23,832 nucleotides of DNA from Firmicutes bacterium CAG:555 (GCA_000431075.1 HF986915.1:1-23832); one strand, 5' to 3'. Numbered from the stretch's first letter, positions 14,548 to 23,337 are shown. Numbers and translations are program-made. The notes: generated by a model not told the origin, from the letters alone.

Positions 14548-15170
14548 GCGAATACTTCATCCCCGCAGGCGCAGGTGAGGCGGAATTTGTCGAAAAGCGG
14601 TCAAGCTTTTTGGGCCATGTGCGTTATGTCGAGACCGAGGACGAGGCAAAAGCCTTTGTCACCGAGATGAAAAAGAAGTTTTACGACGCACGCCACAACT
14701 GCTGGTGCTACATTATTAAAGATGGCGCAGTGCGCTACTCCGACGACGGCGAGCCGCAGGGCACGGCGGGTATCCCCATGCTTGAAGTGCTGAAGCGTGA
14801 GGGCGTGACCAATGTCGTGTGCGTTGTGACCCGCTATTTCGGCGGCGTGCTGCTCGGCACGGGCGGACTGCTGCGGGCGTATACCAAGAGCGCAAAGGAC
14901 GCTCTCGACGCTGCGGGCATCTGCGTTGTGCGCCGCTGGGTCAAGGCGGAGATAGCGTGCAGCTACGCAATGCTCGAGCGGCTCAAAACCGAGTGTACGG
15001 CCATCGGCGGTGTTGTTGCGGACATTGAATATTCCGCCGATGTGTGCTTAAAGCTCCTGCTTCCCGAGGACAAGGCCGACGCCTTTTCGCAGCGTACGGC
15101 GGATGTCACGGCGGGCACAAGTGCGCTGAAAATCACCGGTGAGGAGTTTAAACCCGTTAAAATTAAGTGA
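14544..15170 (+). CDS. YigZ / IMPACT (UPF0029) family protein
   Basis: This 208-residue cytosolic protein starts at TTG (14544), overlapping the hflX stop as TTGA. AGGAGG at 14529-14534 gives a 9-nt spacing and supports this rare start. The N-terminal UPF0029 domain is clear: FVEKRSSFLGHV, ARHNCWCYII, YSDDGEPQGTAGIPML and VTRYFGGVLLGTGGLLRAY. The C-terminal part matches the DUF1949 ferredoxin-like domain of the bacterial members. The family shares a domain with eukaryotic IMPACT, a regulator of translation through GCN2; the bacterial function is unproven. Coupling to hflX suggests a shared ribosome-linked context, as inference. Confidence 0.93.
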   Translation: MSEYFIPAGAGEAEFVEKRSSFLGHVRYVETEDEAKAFVTEMKKKFYDARHNCWCYIIKDGAVRYSDDGEPQGTAGIPMLEVLKREGVTNVVCVVTRYFGGVLLGTGGLLRAYTKSAKDALDAAGICVVRRWVKAEIACSYAMLERLKTECTAIGGVVADIEYSADVCLKLLLPEDKADAFSQRTADVTAGTSALKITGEEFKPVKIK

Positions 15171-15233
15171 ATTTTCAAAAAAATCAAAAAAATTTTCAAA
15201 AAAATAAAGGGAAAAACAAATTTGCGTCGTATA

Positions 15234-15266
15234 AAGGTATTAGAAGCATTTTTCTAATGCCTTTTT
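15234..15266 (+). terminator. Terminator after hflX-yigZ
   Basis: A 12-bp stem (15234-15245 with 15252-15263, one G-U pair) with a 6-nt loop is followed by T15262-15266. The A-rich DNA before it (15171-15230) holds no gene. Confidence 0.85.
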
Positions 15267-15300
15267 CTAATTCCGATTTTGTTGAGAAAGGAGAGACGCT

Positions 15301-16305
15301 ATGAGTTGCCCGAGAGAGAAAAGACAGGCCGCCGAGCACGGCTTTATAGGCCCCTACGGTGTGCTTTCGGAAAATTCAAAGGGTCGGCCTGAACCGGAGA
15401 CCGAGTGTGATATACGCACCTGCTTTCAGCGAGATGTCGATAGGATAACCCATTCAAAGGCGTTCCGCAGGTTAAAGCACAAAACGCAGGTGTATCTCCA
15501 GCCCGAGGGCGACCATTACCGCACAAGGCTCACGCACACCTTGGAGGTTTCCCGCCTTGCACGCACGATTGCAAGGGCGCTCGACCTGAACGAGGACCTG
15601 ACCGAGGCAATGGCGCTTGGGCATGATTTGGGACACACCCCGTTCGGCCACGCAGGCGAAAGGGCACTCAATCGCTTGTACGAGGGCGGGTTCAAGCACT
15701 ATGAGCAGTCGCTGCGAGTGGTCGATGTCCTTGAGCGGGACGGCAGGGGGCTTAACCTTTGCTACGAGACTCGCATGGGAATCCTGCACCATACCCACGG
15801 CGACCCGAACGATACACTCGAAGCGACCACCGTTCGCCTTGCCGACCGCATTGCGTATATAAACCACGACCTTGACGACACGATACGAGCCGGCATCTTA
15901 AGCGCCGACCAAGTGCCGGAGATAATCCGTGTGCGCTGCGGAGAGCGCAACAGCGAGAGGATAAATTCGATAATAACCGACCTCATTGAAAACAGCGGGG
16001 ACGGCGTAATTAAAATGTCCGGCTACATGCAGGAGGCGGTTGACTTTTTCCACGAGTTCATGTACTCGGATGTGTACACAAACCCCATCGCCAAGGGCGA
16101 GGAGAGTAAGGTCGACGGCATACTTGCCGGTATCTACGACTACTACCGCAAGCACCCAGAGAAGCTGCCGGATGAGCTTCAGACGATAGCCGAGCGGGAG
16201 GGCGCCGACCGTGCCGCCTGTGATTTTGTCTCGGGCATGACCGACGGCTATGCGATGGAGAAGTACAGCGAGCTTTTCATACCCATGTCGTGGACGGTAA
16301 AATAA
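15301..16305 (+). CDS. dgt: dGTPase-like HD-domain deoxynucleotide triphosphohydrolase
   Basis: This 334-residue enzyme belongs to the HD-domain dNTP triphosphohydrolase family, which releases tripolyphosphate from dNTPs and is thought to control dNTP pools. The metal site is visible as RLTHTLEVSRLA (His79) and GHDLGHTPFGHAGE (His108-Asp109), with a downstream DLDD segment (LADRIAYINHDLDDTIRAG). The frame SKAFRRLKHKTQVYL matches the short bacterial deoxyguanosinetriphosphate triphosphohydrolase-like group. AAAGGAG precedes the ATG. The order dgt-dnaG-rpoD is typical of clostridial genomes and places it in the replication/transcription operon. Substrate preference within dNTPs is not deducible. 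Confidence 0.93.
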   Translation: MSCPREKRQAAEHGFIGPYGVLSENSKGRPEPETECDIRTCFQRDVDRITHSKAFRRLKHKTQVYLQPEGDHYRTRLTHTLEVSRLARTIARALDLNEDLTEAMALGHDLGHTPFGHAGERALNRLYEGGFKHYEQSLRVVDVLERDGRGLNLCYETRMGILHHTHGDPNDTLEATTVRLADRIAYINHDLDDTIRAGILSADQVPEIIRVRCGERNSERINSIITDLIENSGDGVIKMSGYMQEAVDFFHEFMYSDVYTNPIAKGEESKVDGILAGIYDYYRKHPEKLPDELQTIAEREGADRAACDFVSGMTDGYAMEKYSELFIPMSWTVK

Positions 16306-16347
16306 AATCAAAACAAATTAGCTATCCGGAAAGGAGAGTGAGGACGC

Positions 16348-18090
16348 ATGGCGTTTCCGGAAGCATTTTTGCAGGAGCTTGTTGAAAAAAACGATATAGT
16401 TGATGTCGTGAGCGGCTATGTGAGACTCACCAAGCGCTCGGGCGCAAACCAATTCGGCCTGTGCCCTTTCCACAGCGAAAAGACCCCGTCGTTTTCCGTG
16501 TCGCCGGACAGGCAGATCTACCACTGCTTCGGCTGCGGCAAGGGCGGCGGCGTGATAAATTTCATAATGGAGATAGAAAACCTCAGCTTTCCCGAAGCGG
16601 TAGAGTTTCTGGCAAAGCGTGTCGGGATGCCCATCCCCGAGGAGGAAAACAGCGCCGAGAGCAAACGCCGGCGCAGGATGCTCGACTTGAACCGTGATGC
16701 GGCGAGGTTTTTCCACACCTGCCTCAAAGCCCCCGAAGGCAGGGCGGCGCAGGCGTATATGAACGCAAGGCAGATAACGCCGCAGACGGCGACCCGATTC
16801 GGCTTGGGCGCAGCGCCCGACACCTGGGACAGCCTTAGAAATGCGATGCACGAGCTGGGCTACCGTGACCAGGAACTTTTTGAAGCAGGACTCGTGCGCA
16901 AGGGCAAGTCCGGCGGATTTTACGACACATTCCGAGGAAGACTCATGTTCCCGGTCATCGATGTTCGGGGCGATGTTATCGGCTTTTCCGGCAGAATACT
17001 CGGCGACGGTGAACCAAAATACATGAACAGCCCCGAAACGCTCGTGTTCAACAAGAGCCGCAATCTTTTTGCCATGAATTTGGCTAAAAAGTCGAAGAGC
17101 GGATACATAATACTTGCCGAGGGCAATATAGATGTAGTCATGATGCATCAGGCGGGGTTCGATTCTGCCGTTGCGTCGCTGGGAACCTCGCTCACCGCCG
17201 AGCAGGCAAGGCTCATTTCAAGGTTCACAAACGAGGTCGTCATCGCCTATGACAGCGACGGCGCAGGGAAAAAAGCCTCGCAGCGAGCAATAGGACTTTT
17301 GGAAAAGCTTGATGTCAAGGTCAAGGTGCTGAGCATGACGGGCGCAAAGGACCCGGATGAGTTTATAAAGCTCAAGGGCGCAGACGCATTCCGAAATCTT
17401 TTGGAGAAATCGGAAAATCACATCGATTACCGCTTGCAGACGGTGACGAATAAATACGACCTCACGGTCGATGAGCAGAAGGTCGAGTTCTTGAAGGAGG
17501 CGTCGGAGTTGGTCGCCCGCCTGCCCGGCTCTGTCGAGCGGCAGGTGTACGCAATGCGGGTAGCCTCGCTTGCGGGAGTGCCGAACGATGTCGTGACGCA
17601 GGAGGTCGAGCGCAGGCACAAAAAGGCCGTACGCACAGCCTACCGTGAAAACGAAAACAAGCTCAGCCACCCCGAGCGGCAGTTCCAGCCCGGGCAAAAG
17701 GAGTTTCACTACGAAAACCCCGAGTCTGCGGCCGCCGAGGAGGGCATCATAAGGCTTCTGTTTTTGGATCAAGGGCTTTTCAAGGGCAAGGACCTGCCCG
17801 AGCCCGAGGAATTTTCCTCGCCGGCGCTGGCGCAGATCTACTCGGCGCTCAAAACAAAGTTTGAAAACGGCGACATTATAAGCACCGCAACGCTGTCGGC
17901 GACACTGCCACCCGAGCTTGCGTCGCTGCTTGCGGGCATTCTGCAAAAGCCCGAGGCGCTGCGCAACGGCGAAATGGCGCTTAAAGATTACATAGCAAGA
18001 ATACGAAGGCAGCGTGAGCTGGCGGCCGACACCGCCGACCTAAGACGGCTTGCCGAGAGACTTAAAGAAACCAAAGGATACGAGGGGTAA
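16348..18090 (+). CDS. dnaG: DNA primase DnaG
   Basis: This 580-residue primase synthesises RNA primers at the replication fork with the replicative helicase. A CHC2 zinc finger has Cys39, His42, Cys60 and Cys63 (CPFH ... CFGC). The catalytic core has YMNSPET and FNKSRNLFAMN. The Toprim segment shows ILAEGNIDVVMMHQAG with the metal-binding Glu, and AYDSDGAGKKAS with the DxD pair. The C-terminal 130 residues form the helicase-binding region and are the least conserved part. AAAGGAG lies upstream of the ATG. rpoD begins 4 nt after its stop, as in the classical macromolecular-synthesis operon, here without rpsU. Confidence 0.96.
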   Translation: MAFPEAFLQELVEKNDIVDVVSGYVRLTKRSGANQFGLCPFHSEKTPSFSVSPDRQIYHCFGCGKGGGVINFIMEIENLSFPEAVEFLAKRVGMPIPEEENSAESKRRRRMLDLNRDAARFFHTCLKAPEGRAAQAYMNARQITPQTATRFGLGAAPDTWDSLRNAMHELGYRDQELFEAGLVRKGKSGGFYDTFRGRLMFPVIDVRGDVIGFSGRILGDGEPKYMNSPETLVFNKSRNLFAMNLAKKSKSGYIILAEGNIDVVMMHQAGFDSAVASLGTSLTAEQARLISRFTNEVVIAYDSDGAGKKASQRAIGLLEKLDVKVKVLSMTGAKDPDEFIKLKGADAFRNLLEKSENHIDYRLQTVTNKYDLTVDEQKVEFLKEASELVARLPGSVERQVYAMRVASLAGVPNDVVTQEVERRHKKAVRTAYRENENKLSHPERQFQPGQKEFHYENPESAAAEEGIIRLLFLDQGLFKGKDLPEPEEFSSPALAQIYSALKTKFENGDIISTATLSATLPPELASLLAGILQKPEALRNGEMALKDYIARIRRQRELAADTADLRRLAERLKETKGYEG

Positions 18091-18094
18091 GACA

Positions 18095-19378
18095 ATGGAA
18101 AACAAAGTGGAGAAAAACGAAACAATGACAGATACCGAAGAGCTTGAAAAGGCCGCCGACACTCTGCCTGTGCAGGCCGATGAAAAACCCGCACCCAAAA
18201 AGAGGACCCGCAAAAAGACAAAGACCGAGGAGCCCGCTCCCGCCGAGACCGCAGACAAGTCCCCTGAGGAAAAGCTCAACGAGCTGTTAGAGCGAGGCAA
18301 GAAAAACGGCAAGCTCAGCACCAAGGAGCTCGCCTGCCTTGAGGAGATAGGTGCAGACGCAGATACCATAAGCAAGTTCTATGACGCACTTGAGGCCGCC
18401 GGTGTCGATATCGACATTGCAGGCGAGGACGCAGTCCCCACGCTCGATGATATCGGTGTTCCGGAGCTTGCCGAGTTAGAGGAGATAGAGGAGGTCACCG
18501 AGGAGGAGATAGTCGAGACCGAGGCCGAGATAATCGCAGACTCCAACTTCTCCACCGATGATCCTGTTCGTATGTATCTCAAGGAGATAGGCAAGGTTCC
18601 GCTTCTCACCGCCGACGAGGAGATAGAGCTTGCAACGAGGATGAGCGAGGGCGACGAGGAGGCCAAGCGCCGCATGGCCGAGGCTAACCTGCGTCTTGTC
18701 GTTTCCATCGCAAAGCGCTATGTCGGCAGAGGCATGCTGTTTCTCGACCTTATCCAGGAGGGCAATCTCGGCCTTATAAAGGCGGTCGAGAAGTTTGATT
18801 ACACTAAAGGGTACAAGTTCTCGACCTATGCGACATGGTGGATCCGCCAGGCCATCACCCGCGCCATCGCCGATCAGGCCCGTACCATCCGCATCCCCGT
18901 GCACATGGTCGAGACGATAAACAAGGTTATCCGTGTCTCCCGCCAGCTTTTGCAGGAGCTCGGCCATGATCCGAGCGCCGAGGAGATAGCCAAGGAGATG
19001 GGCATGCCTGTCGAGAAGGTTCGTGATATCCTCAAGATAGCGCAGGAGCCCGTTTCGCTTGAGACACCTATCGGCGAGGAGGAGGACTCCCACCTCGGCG
19101 ATTTTATCCCCGACGAAGATGCATCCGAGCCGAGCGAGGCCGCAAGCTTCTCGCTTCTTAAAGAGCAGCTTATGGAAGTCCTCGATACCCTCACTCCCCG
19201 TGAAAAGAAAGTTCTTGAGCTGCGCTTCGGCATCGTCGACGGCCGCACCCGCACCCTTGAGGAGGTCGGCAAGGAGTTCAATGTTACCCGTGAGCGCATC
19301 CGCCAGATAGAGGCCAAAGCACTCCGCAAGCTCCGCCATCCGTCCCGTAGCCGCAAGCTCAAAGATTTCTTGAACTAA
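18095..19378 (+). CDS. rpoD: Primary sigma factor RpoD (SigA)
   Basis: This 427-residue housekeeping sigma-70 factor directs RNA polymerase to the promoters seen elsewhere in this window. A Lys/Glu/Pro-rich N-terminus leads into a sigma 1.1-like segment (LNELLERGKKNGKL). Region 1.2 has DPVRMYLKEIGKVPLL. Region 2 has DLIQEGNLGLIKAVEKFDY (from residue 218) and YATWWIRQAI for -10 recognition. Region 3 is HMVETINK, and region 4.2 has the VTRERIRQIEAKALRKLR helix-turn-helix (397-414) for the -35. The ATG at 18095 with GAGGGG 7 nt upstream is chosen over the extension into dnaG. The start 4 nt after the dnaG stop indicates one operon, which ends in two terminators. Confidence 0.97.
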   Translation: MENKVEKNETMTDTEELEKAADTLPVQADEKPAPKKRTRKKTKTEEPAPAETADKSPEEKLNELLERGKKNGKLSTKELACLEEIGADADTISKFYDALEAAGVDIDIAGEDAVPTLDDIGVPELAELEEIEEVTEEEIVETEAEIIADSNFSTDDPVRMYLKEIGKVPLLTADEEIELATRMSEGDEEAKRRMAEANLRLVVSIAKRYVGRGMLFLDLIQEGNLGLIKAVEKFDYTKGYKFSTYATWWIRQAITRAIADQARTIRIPVHMVETINKVIRVSRQLLQELGHDPSAEEIAKEMGMPVEKVRDILKIAQEPVSLETPIGEEEDSHLGDFIPDEDASEPSEAASFSLLKEQLMEVLDTLTPREKKVLELRFGIVDGRTRTLEEVGKEFNVTRERIRQIEAKALRKLRHPSRSRKLKDFLN

Positions 19379-19407
19379 CAGCGCAAGAACGGCACAAGAC
19401 GGTGAGA

Positions 19408-19430
19408 AGCCGGTTTTGAACGGCTCTTTT
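19408..19430 (+). terminator. First, weaker terminator after rpoD
   Basis: AGCCG (19408-19412) pairs with CGGCT (19421-19425) around an 8-nt loop and is followed by CTTTT. It lies 30 bp after the rpoD stop and 17 bp before a stronger terminator. Confidence 0.5.
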
Positions 19431-19446
19431 CCGCCCATACTGCGTA

Positions 19447-19486
19447 AAAAATTCCGGTAATACACAAAGTATTGCCGGAATTTTTT
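19447..19486 (+). terminator. Main terminator of the dgt-dnaG-rpoD operon
   Basis: A 15-bp stem from AAATTCCGGTAATAC (19449-19463) pairs with 19469-19483 around a 5-nt loop, including one G-U pair, and ends in a run of T to 19486. The remaining 19490-19630 shows no ORF or structure that I can support. Confidence 0.88.
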
Positions 19487-19635
19487 GCTTGTCTGAACGA
19501 AAAACAGCTCGCTCGAAACCGCTGCGCACCCTCTTTGGGGCGATTTCTCCCCATCTCGTACCGCTCTTGCGCTGCTTCTCAAAATCTCGCTTTAAAAATT
19601 ATATAAAAAATTGCGCAAATTTTTGAATAAAAGCC

Positions 19636-19664
19636 TTGACAAGGGCGCAGAATAATGGTATATT
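19636..19664 (+). promoter_or_regulatory. Sigma-A promoter of the heat-shock operon
   Basis: A perfect TTGACA (19636-19641), a 17-bp spacer and TATATT (19659-19664) form a strong promoter. The operator begins inside its -10, so bound HrcA would block polymerase directly. Confidence 0.9.
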
Positions 19665-19689
19665 AGCACTCGGATAAAGAGAGTGCCAG
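19663..19689 (+). promoter_or_regulatory. CIRCE operator for HrcA
   Basis: The left half TTAGCACTC (19663-19671) matches the CIRCE consensus exactly. After the canonical 9-bp spacer, the right half GAGTGCCAG (19681-19689) matches 7 of 9 positions of GAGTGCTAA. CIRCE is the binding site of the HrcA repressor, encoded by the gene directly downstream, so the operon is autoregulated. Confidence 0.93.
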
Positions 19690-19703
19690 CAATATTTAAT
19701 TCT

Positions 19704-19712
19704 GAGTGCTAA
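19704..19712 (+). promoter_or_regulatory. Extra CIRCE right half-site in the hrcA leader
   Basis: GAGTGCTAA, a perfect CIRCE right half, stands 14 bp beyond the imperfect right half and runs into the hrcA ribosome-binding site. No second left half accompanies it. Confidence 0.6.
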
Positions 19713-19724
19713 AAGGAAGCTCAA

Positions 19725-20822
19725 ATGTGTATCAGCGACAGAAAAAAGAAAATACTTGCCGCCCTCGTCGATGAGTACATCAAAACGGCGGAGCCTGTCG
19801 GAAGCAAGGCGATTGCAAAGCTTGCCAACCTCGGCTGTTCGTCGGCGACTATCCGCAACGAGCTTGCCGAGCTTACCGAGATGGGCTACCTTGAGCAGCC
19901 GCACACCTCGGCCGGCAGAATACCGACCCCCGCAGGGTACAGAATGTATGTAAACGAGCTGATGGAAAAGCAGAAGCTTTCCCTTGAGGAGACGGAGGAG
20001 ATAAACCGCCGCCTCAACGATAAGATGATGCAGCTGGACAGCATGATGAGCGATGTCGGTAAAATAGCCTCGCAGCTGACCGATTATCCGGCGCTTGCCT
20101 TTGCGTCATACGCACCGGCGGTCATCACCCGCTTTGACCTTATCTATATTGATGCCAACACATTTATAATTGTTGTGATGCTGAGCAACAATACGGTCAA
20201 GAATAAGCTCGTACACCTGCCCGTTTCCGTTGATCAGGGCATGATAAACAAGCTTTCGACCCTGTTCAACGCAAACTTTACCAACATCGAAAACGACAAG
20301 ATAACGCCTGTGCTCATCTCCGCAACGGAGCGAGCCGCCGACGATACGATGGGACTTACATCGGTCATAGCATCGTTCGTTATCGAGACGCTGTCGAGCC
20401 AGAATGAGGTCGAGGCGTATGTCACGGGCGAGAACAGGCTGTTAAGTCAGCCGGAGTACCGTGACCCGGACAAGGCGCACAAGCTTATAAGCTATCTTGC
20501 CGATGGCAGCCATGTGCTCACGGGTCCTGCCGAGAAGCTCATGGAGGGCGACTCGGAGGTGAGGGTGCTCATAGGCCCCGAGAATATCGCCGAGGAGCTT
20601 AAGGACTCAAGCGTAGTTATAGCAAGCTACGATATGGGCGACAATACGAAGGGACTTATCGGTGTCGTAGGACCCACAAGAATGGATTACTCCACCGTTG
20701 CCGCAAAGCTCAGCTTTCTGGCAGCCGGACTTTCAAGACGGCTCGGCGGCGGCGCCGCACCACCCTCGGGCATGCATAACAAACTGATAATCAAGGGAGA
20801 TGACATTATAGATGAGCACTGA
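19725..20822 (+). CDS. hrcA: Heat-inducible transcription repressor HrcA
   Basis: This 365-residue repressor binds CIRCE and is inactivated on heat shock, classically through GroEL availability. The N-terminal winged helix is clear: KKILAALVDEYIKTAEPVGS, then ATIRNELAELTEMGYLEQPH and TSAGRIPTPAGYRMYVNELM. The GAF-like and dimerisation parts follow, ending near YSTVAAKLSFLAAGLSRRLG. The length is close to the family's usual 340-350. AAGGA 7 nt upstream supports the ATG at 19725. It is the first gene of hrcA-grpE-dnaK-dnaJ and overlaps grpE by 11 nt. Confidence 0.96.
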   Translation: MCISDRKKKILAALVDEYIKTAEPVGSKAIAKLANLGCSSATIRNELAELTEMGYLEQPHTSAGRIPTPAGYRMYVNELMEKQKLSLEETEEINRRLNDKMMQLDSMMSDVGKIASQLTDYPALAFASYAPAVITRFDLIYIDANTFIIVVMLSNNTVKNKLVHLPVSVDQGMINKLSTLFNANFTNIENDKITPVLISATERAADDTMGLTSVIASFVIETLSSQNEVEAYVTGENRLLSQPEYRDPDKAHKLISYLADGSHVLTGPAEKLMEGDSEVRVLIGPENIAEELKDSSVVIASYDMGDNTKGLIGVVGPTRMDYSTVAAKLSFLAAGLSRRLGGGAAPPSGMHNKLIIKGDDIIDEH

Positions 20823-21372
20823 AAAGAAAGAGACCAAGGCCGCCGAGACCAAGGAAGAAAAGGTCAAAGAAGAAACCAAGGCCGAAGAGACCAAAAAGGA
20901 AAAGAAGCCGAAGAAGGACTCCAAAAAGGAGGCCGAGATAAAGGAAACGGCTGAAAAGCTTATCAAAGAAGAGCAGGAAAAGTACCTGCGGCTTGCCGCC
21001 GAGTACGACAATTTCCGCAAGCGCAGTCAGAAAGAGCGTGAGTCGCTGTATAACGACATCAAGGCCGACACACTGTTAAAGTTCCTGCCGGTTTATGATA
21101 ACCTCGAAAGAGCACTCAAACAGGCAACGGCCGATGAGGCCTACCGCAAGGGCGTTGAGATGATAATGACCCAGTTTTGTACCACAATGGAGAAGCTGGG
21201 CGTCACCGAAATTGAGGCCGCCGGTCAGAAGTTTGACCCGACGATACACAATGCGGTGATGCATGTGGAGGACGAGAGCTTCGGCGAAAACGAAGTAGTC
21301 GAGGTCTTCCAGAAGGGTTTCAAGCTCAATGACAAGGTGATCCGTTTTGCGATGGTCAAAGTCGCAAACTGA
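20812..21372 (+). CDS. grpE: Nucleotide exchange factor GrpE
   Basis: This 186-residue cochaperone releases ADP from DnaK. The first 50 residues are almost entirely Lys, Glu, Ala and Thr and precede a long helical dimerisation stalk. The signature is YLRLAAEYDNFRKRSQKERE, then LLKFLPVYDNLERAL and the C-terminal beta domain FDPTIHNAVMHVED ... VVEVFQKGFKLNDKVIRFAMV. The ATG lies inside the end of hrcA (11-nt overlap) with a GGGAGATGA region upstream, pointing to coupled translation. Confidence 0.95.
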   Translation: MSTEKKETKAAETKEEKVKEETKAEETKKEKKPKKDSKKEAEIKETAEKLIKEEQEKYLRLAAEYDNFRKRSQKERESLYNDIKADTLLKFLPVYDNLERALKQATADEAYRKGVEMIMTQFCTTMEKLGVTEIEAAGQKFDPTIHNAVMHVEDESFGENEVVEVFQKGFKLNDKVIRFAMVKVAN

Positions 21373-21424
21373 TTATAAATTTTAATTTTGTATACTGTTT
21401 CATTTTTAATAGGAGGAAAAAACA

Positions 21425-23278
21425 ATGGGAAAGATTATAGGTATTGACCTCGGTACAACTAACAGCTGCGTGGCCGTCATGGAAGGCGGCGAGGCTGTCG
21501 TAATCGCAAACGCAGAGGGTGCTCGCACCACTCCGTCAGTCGTCGCATTCGCAAAGACCGGCGAGCGTATGGTAGGTCAGGTCGCAAAGCGCCAGGCCAT
21601 CACCAACCCCGACCGCACCATCTCGTCTATCAAGCGTGAGATGGGTACCTCTCACAAGGTCACTATTGACAATAAAAACTACACCCCGCAGGAGATCTCC
21701 GCAATGATCCTTCAGAAGCTGAAGGCAGACGCAGAGAGCTACCTCGGCCAGACCGTAACGGAAGCTGTCATCACCGTTCCTGCATACTTCACCGACGCTC
21801 AGCGTCAGGCAACCAAGGACGCAGGCAAGATCGCAGGCCTTGATGTAAAGCGTATCATCAACGAGCCTACCGCAGCAGCTCTGGCATACGGTCTTGATAA
21901 GGAGACCGATCAGAAGATCATGGTCTACGACCTCGGCGGCGGCACCTTCGATGTCTCCGTTCTCGAGATCGGCGACGGTGTTATCGAAGTTCTTGCAACC
22001 GCAGGTAACAACCGCCTCGGCGGCGACGACTTTGATGCATGCATCACCAAGTACCTCGTCGACGAGTTCAAGAAGGCAGAGGGCATCGACCTGTCCGGCG
22101 ATAAGGTCGCAATGCAGCGTCTGCGTGAGGCTGCCGAGAAGGCAAAAATCGAGCTGTCCGGCGTTACCACCTCGAACATCAACCTGCCTTACATCACCGC
22201 CGATGCAACCGGTCCTAAGCACCTTGATGTAACTCTTACCCGTGCAAAGTTCAATGAGCTGACCCATCACCTCGTCGAGAAGACCATGGGCCCCGTAAAG
22301 CAGGCTCTGGCCGACTCCGGCCTGTCCGCCAGCGACATTTCCAAGGTCCTCATGGTCGGCGGCTCGTCCCGTATCCCCGCTGTTCAGGAAATGGTCAAGA
22401 CCCTCACCGGCAAGGAAGGCTTCAAGGGCATCAACCCCGATGAATGTGTCGCTATCGGCGCTGCAATCCAGGGCGGCGTTCTTGCAGGCGATGTAAAGGG
22501 CGTTCTGCTTCTGGATGTAACCCCGCTGTCCCTCGGTATCGAGACTCTCGGCGGCGTGTGCACCAAGCTCATCGAGCGTAACACCACCATCCCGACCAAG
22601 AAGAGCCAGATCTTCTCCACCGCAGCCGATAATCAGACTGCCGTTGAGATCAATGTTCTCCAGGGCGAGCGTGAGATGGCTCAGTACAACAAGAGCCTCG
22701 GCCGCTTCAACCTTGACGGCATCGCACCGGCACGCCGCGGCGTTCCTCAGATCGAGGTCACCTTCGATATCGACGCAAACGGCATCGTAAATGTTTCCGC
22801 AAAGGATCTCGGCACCGGCAAGGAGCAGCACATCACCATCACCTCCTCGACCAACATGACCAAGGAGGATATCGATAAGGCAGTCAAGGATGCAGAGATG
22901 TTCGCAGCCGAGGATGCAAAGCGCAAGGAAGAGATCGATGTCCGCAACCAGGGCGATCAGATAGTCTACCAGACCGAGAAGACCCTTGAGGACATGGGCG
23001 ACAAGGTCCCCGCCGAAGTTAAGAGCGAGATCGAGACCAAGCTCCAGACTCTTAAGACCGCACTTACCGGCACCGACACCGAGAGCATCAAGCAGGCCAC
23101 CAAGGAGCTGACCGATGTGTTCGGCAAGCTCTACGAGGCAGCTCAGGCAGCACAGGGCGCACAGGGCGCACAGGGCTTTGACCCCAACGCAGCAGCGGGC
23201 GGCAGCGCAAACGGCGCAGGCGGTCAGGACTACTACGACGCAGACTACACCGTGGTCGACGATGACGACAAGAAGTAA
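21425..23278 (+). CDS. dnaK: Molecular chaperone DnaK (Hsp70)
   Basis: This 617-residue ATP-dependent chaperone is of standard length. The ATPase domain carries GIDLGTTNSCVAVMEGG (phosphate 1), VPAYFTDAQRQATKDAG, YDLGGGTFDVSVLEIG (phosphate 2, from about residue 168) and VGGSSRIPAVQEM. The linker and start of the substrate-binding domain are LLLDVTPLSLGIET. The lid ends in a Gly/Ala/Gln-rich tail and DYTVVDDDDKK. A strong AGGAGG lies 9 nt before the ATG. A 52-bp A+T-rich gap separates it from grpE. Codon use is more biased to C-ending and common codons than in neighbours, as expected of a highly expressed gene. Confidence 0.98.
   Translation: MGKIIGIDLGTTNSCVAVMEGGEAVVIANAEGARTTPSVVAFAKTGERMVGQVAKRQAITNPDRTISSIKREMGTSHKVTIDNKNYTPQEISAMILQKLKADAESYLGQTVTEAVITVPAYFTDAQRQATKDAGKIAGLDVKRIINEPTAAALAYGLDKETDQKIMVYDLGGGTFDVSVLEIGDGVIEVLATAGNNRLGGDDFDACITKYLVDEFKKAEGIDLSGDKVAMQRLREAAEKAKIELSGVTTSNINLPYITADATGPKHLDVTLTRAKFNELTHHLVEKTMGPVKQALADSGLSASDISKVLMVGGSSRIPAVQEMVKTLTGKEGFKGINPDECVAIGAAIQGGVLAGDVKGVLLLDVTPLSLGIETLGGVCTKLIERNTTIPTKKSQIFSTAADNQTAVEINVLQGEREMAQYNKSLGRFNLDGIAPARRGVPQIEVTFDIDANGIVNVSAKDLGTGKEQHITITSSTNMTKEDIDKAVKDAEMFAAEDAKRKEEIDVRNQGDQIVYQTEKTLEDMGDKVPAEVKSEIETKLQTLKTALTGTDTESIKQATKELTDVFGKLYEAAQAAQGAQGAQGFDPNAAAGGSANGAGGQDYYDADYTVVDDDDKK
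23150..23176 (+). repeat. Three tandem copies of a 9-bp unit in the dnaK tail
   Basis: GCACAGGGC is repeated three times without change and encodes consecutive Ala-Gln-Gly triplets in the disordered C-terminal tail of DnaK. Such an exact in-frame repeat can vary in copy number without harm to the frame. Confidence 0.85.
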
Positions 23279-23295
23279 TTATCGCAAGTAATAAG

Positions 23296-23324
23296 ATGTG
23301 GGCGTACTCATTGTACGCCCACAT
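23296..23324 (+). other. Stable hairpin between dnaK and dnaJ
   Basis: A perfect 12-bp stem (23296-23307 with 23313-23324) around a 5-nt loop lies in the 59-bp dnaK-dnaJ gap. It is followed by TTTGAGG, not a U-tract, so it is at most a weak terminator. It may act as a processing or stability element lowering dnaJ output relative to dnaK. Confidence 0.75.
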
Positions 23325-23337
23325 TTGAGGTAGATTT

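Noticed and set aside
21536..22831. Long (431-codon) minus-strand open frame antisense to dnaK
   Set aside because: It is a shadow of the codon-biased dnaK gene with no start signal and no recognisable domain.
23150..23176. CRISPR-like or regulatory short repeat
   Set aside because: It is a 9-bp in-frame coding repeat (Ala-Gln-Gly) in the dnaK tail with no spacers; no CRISPR array was seen anywhere in the window.
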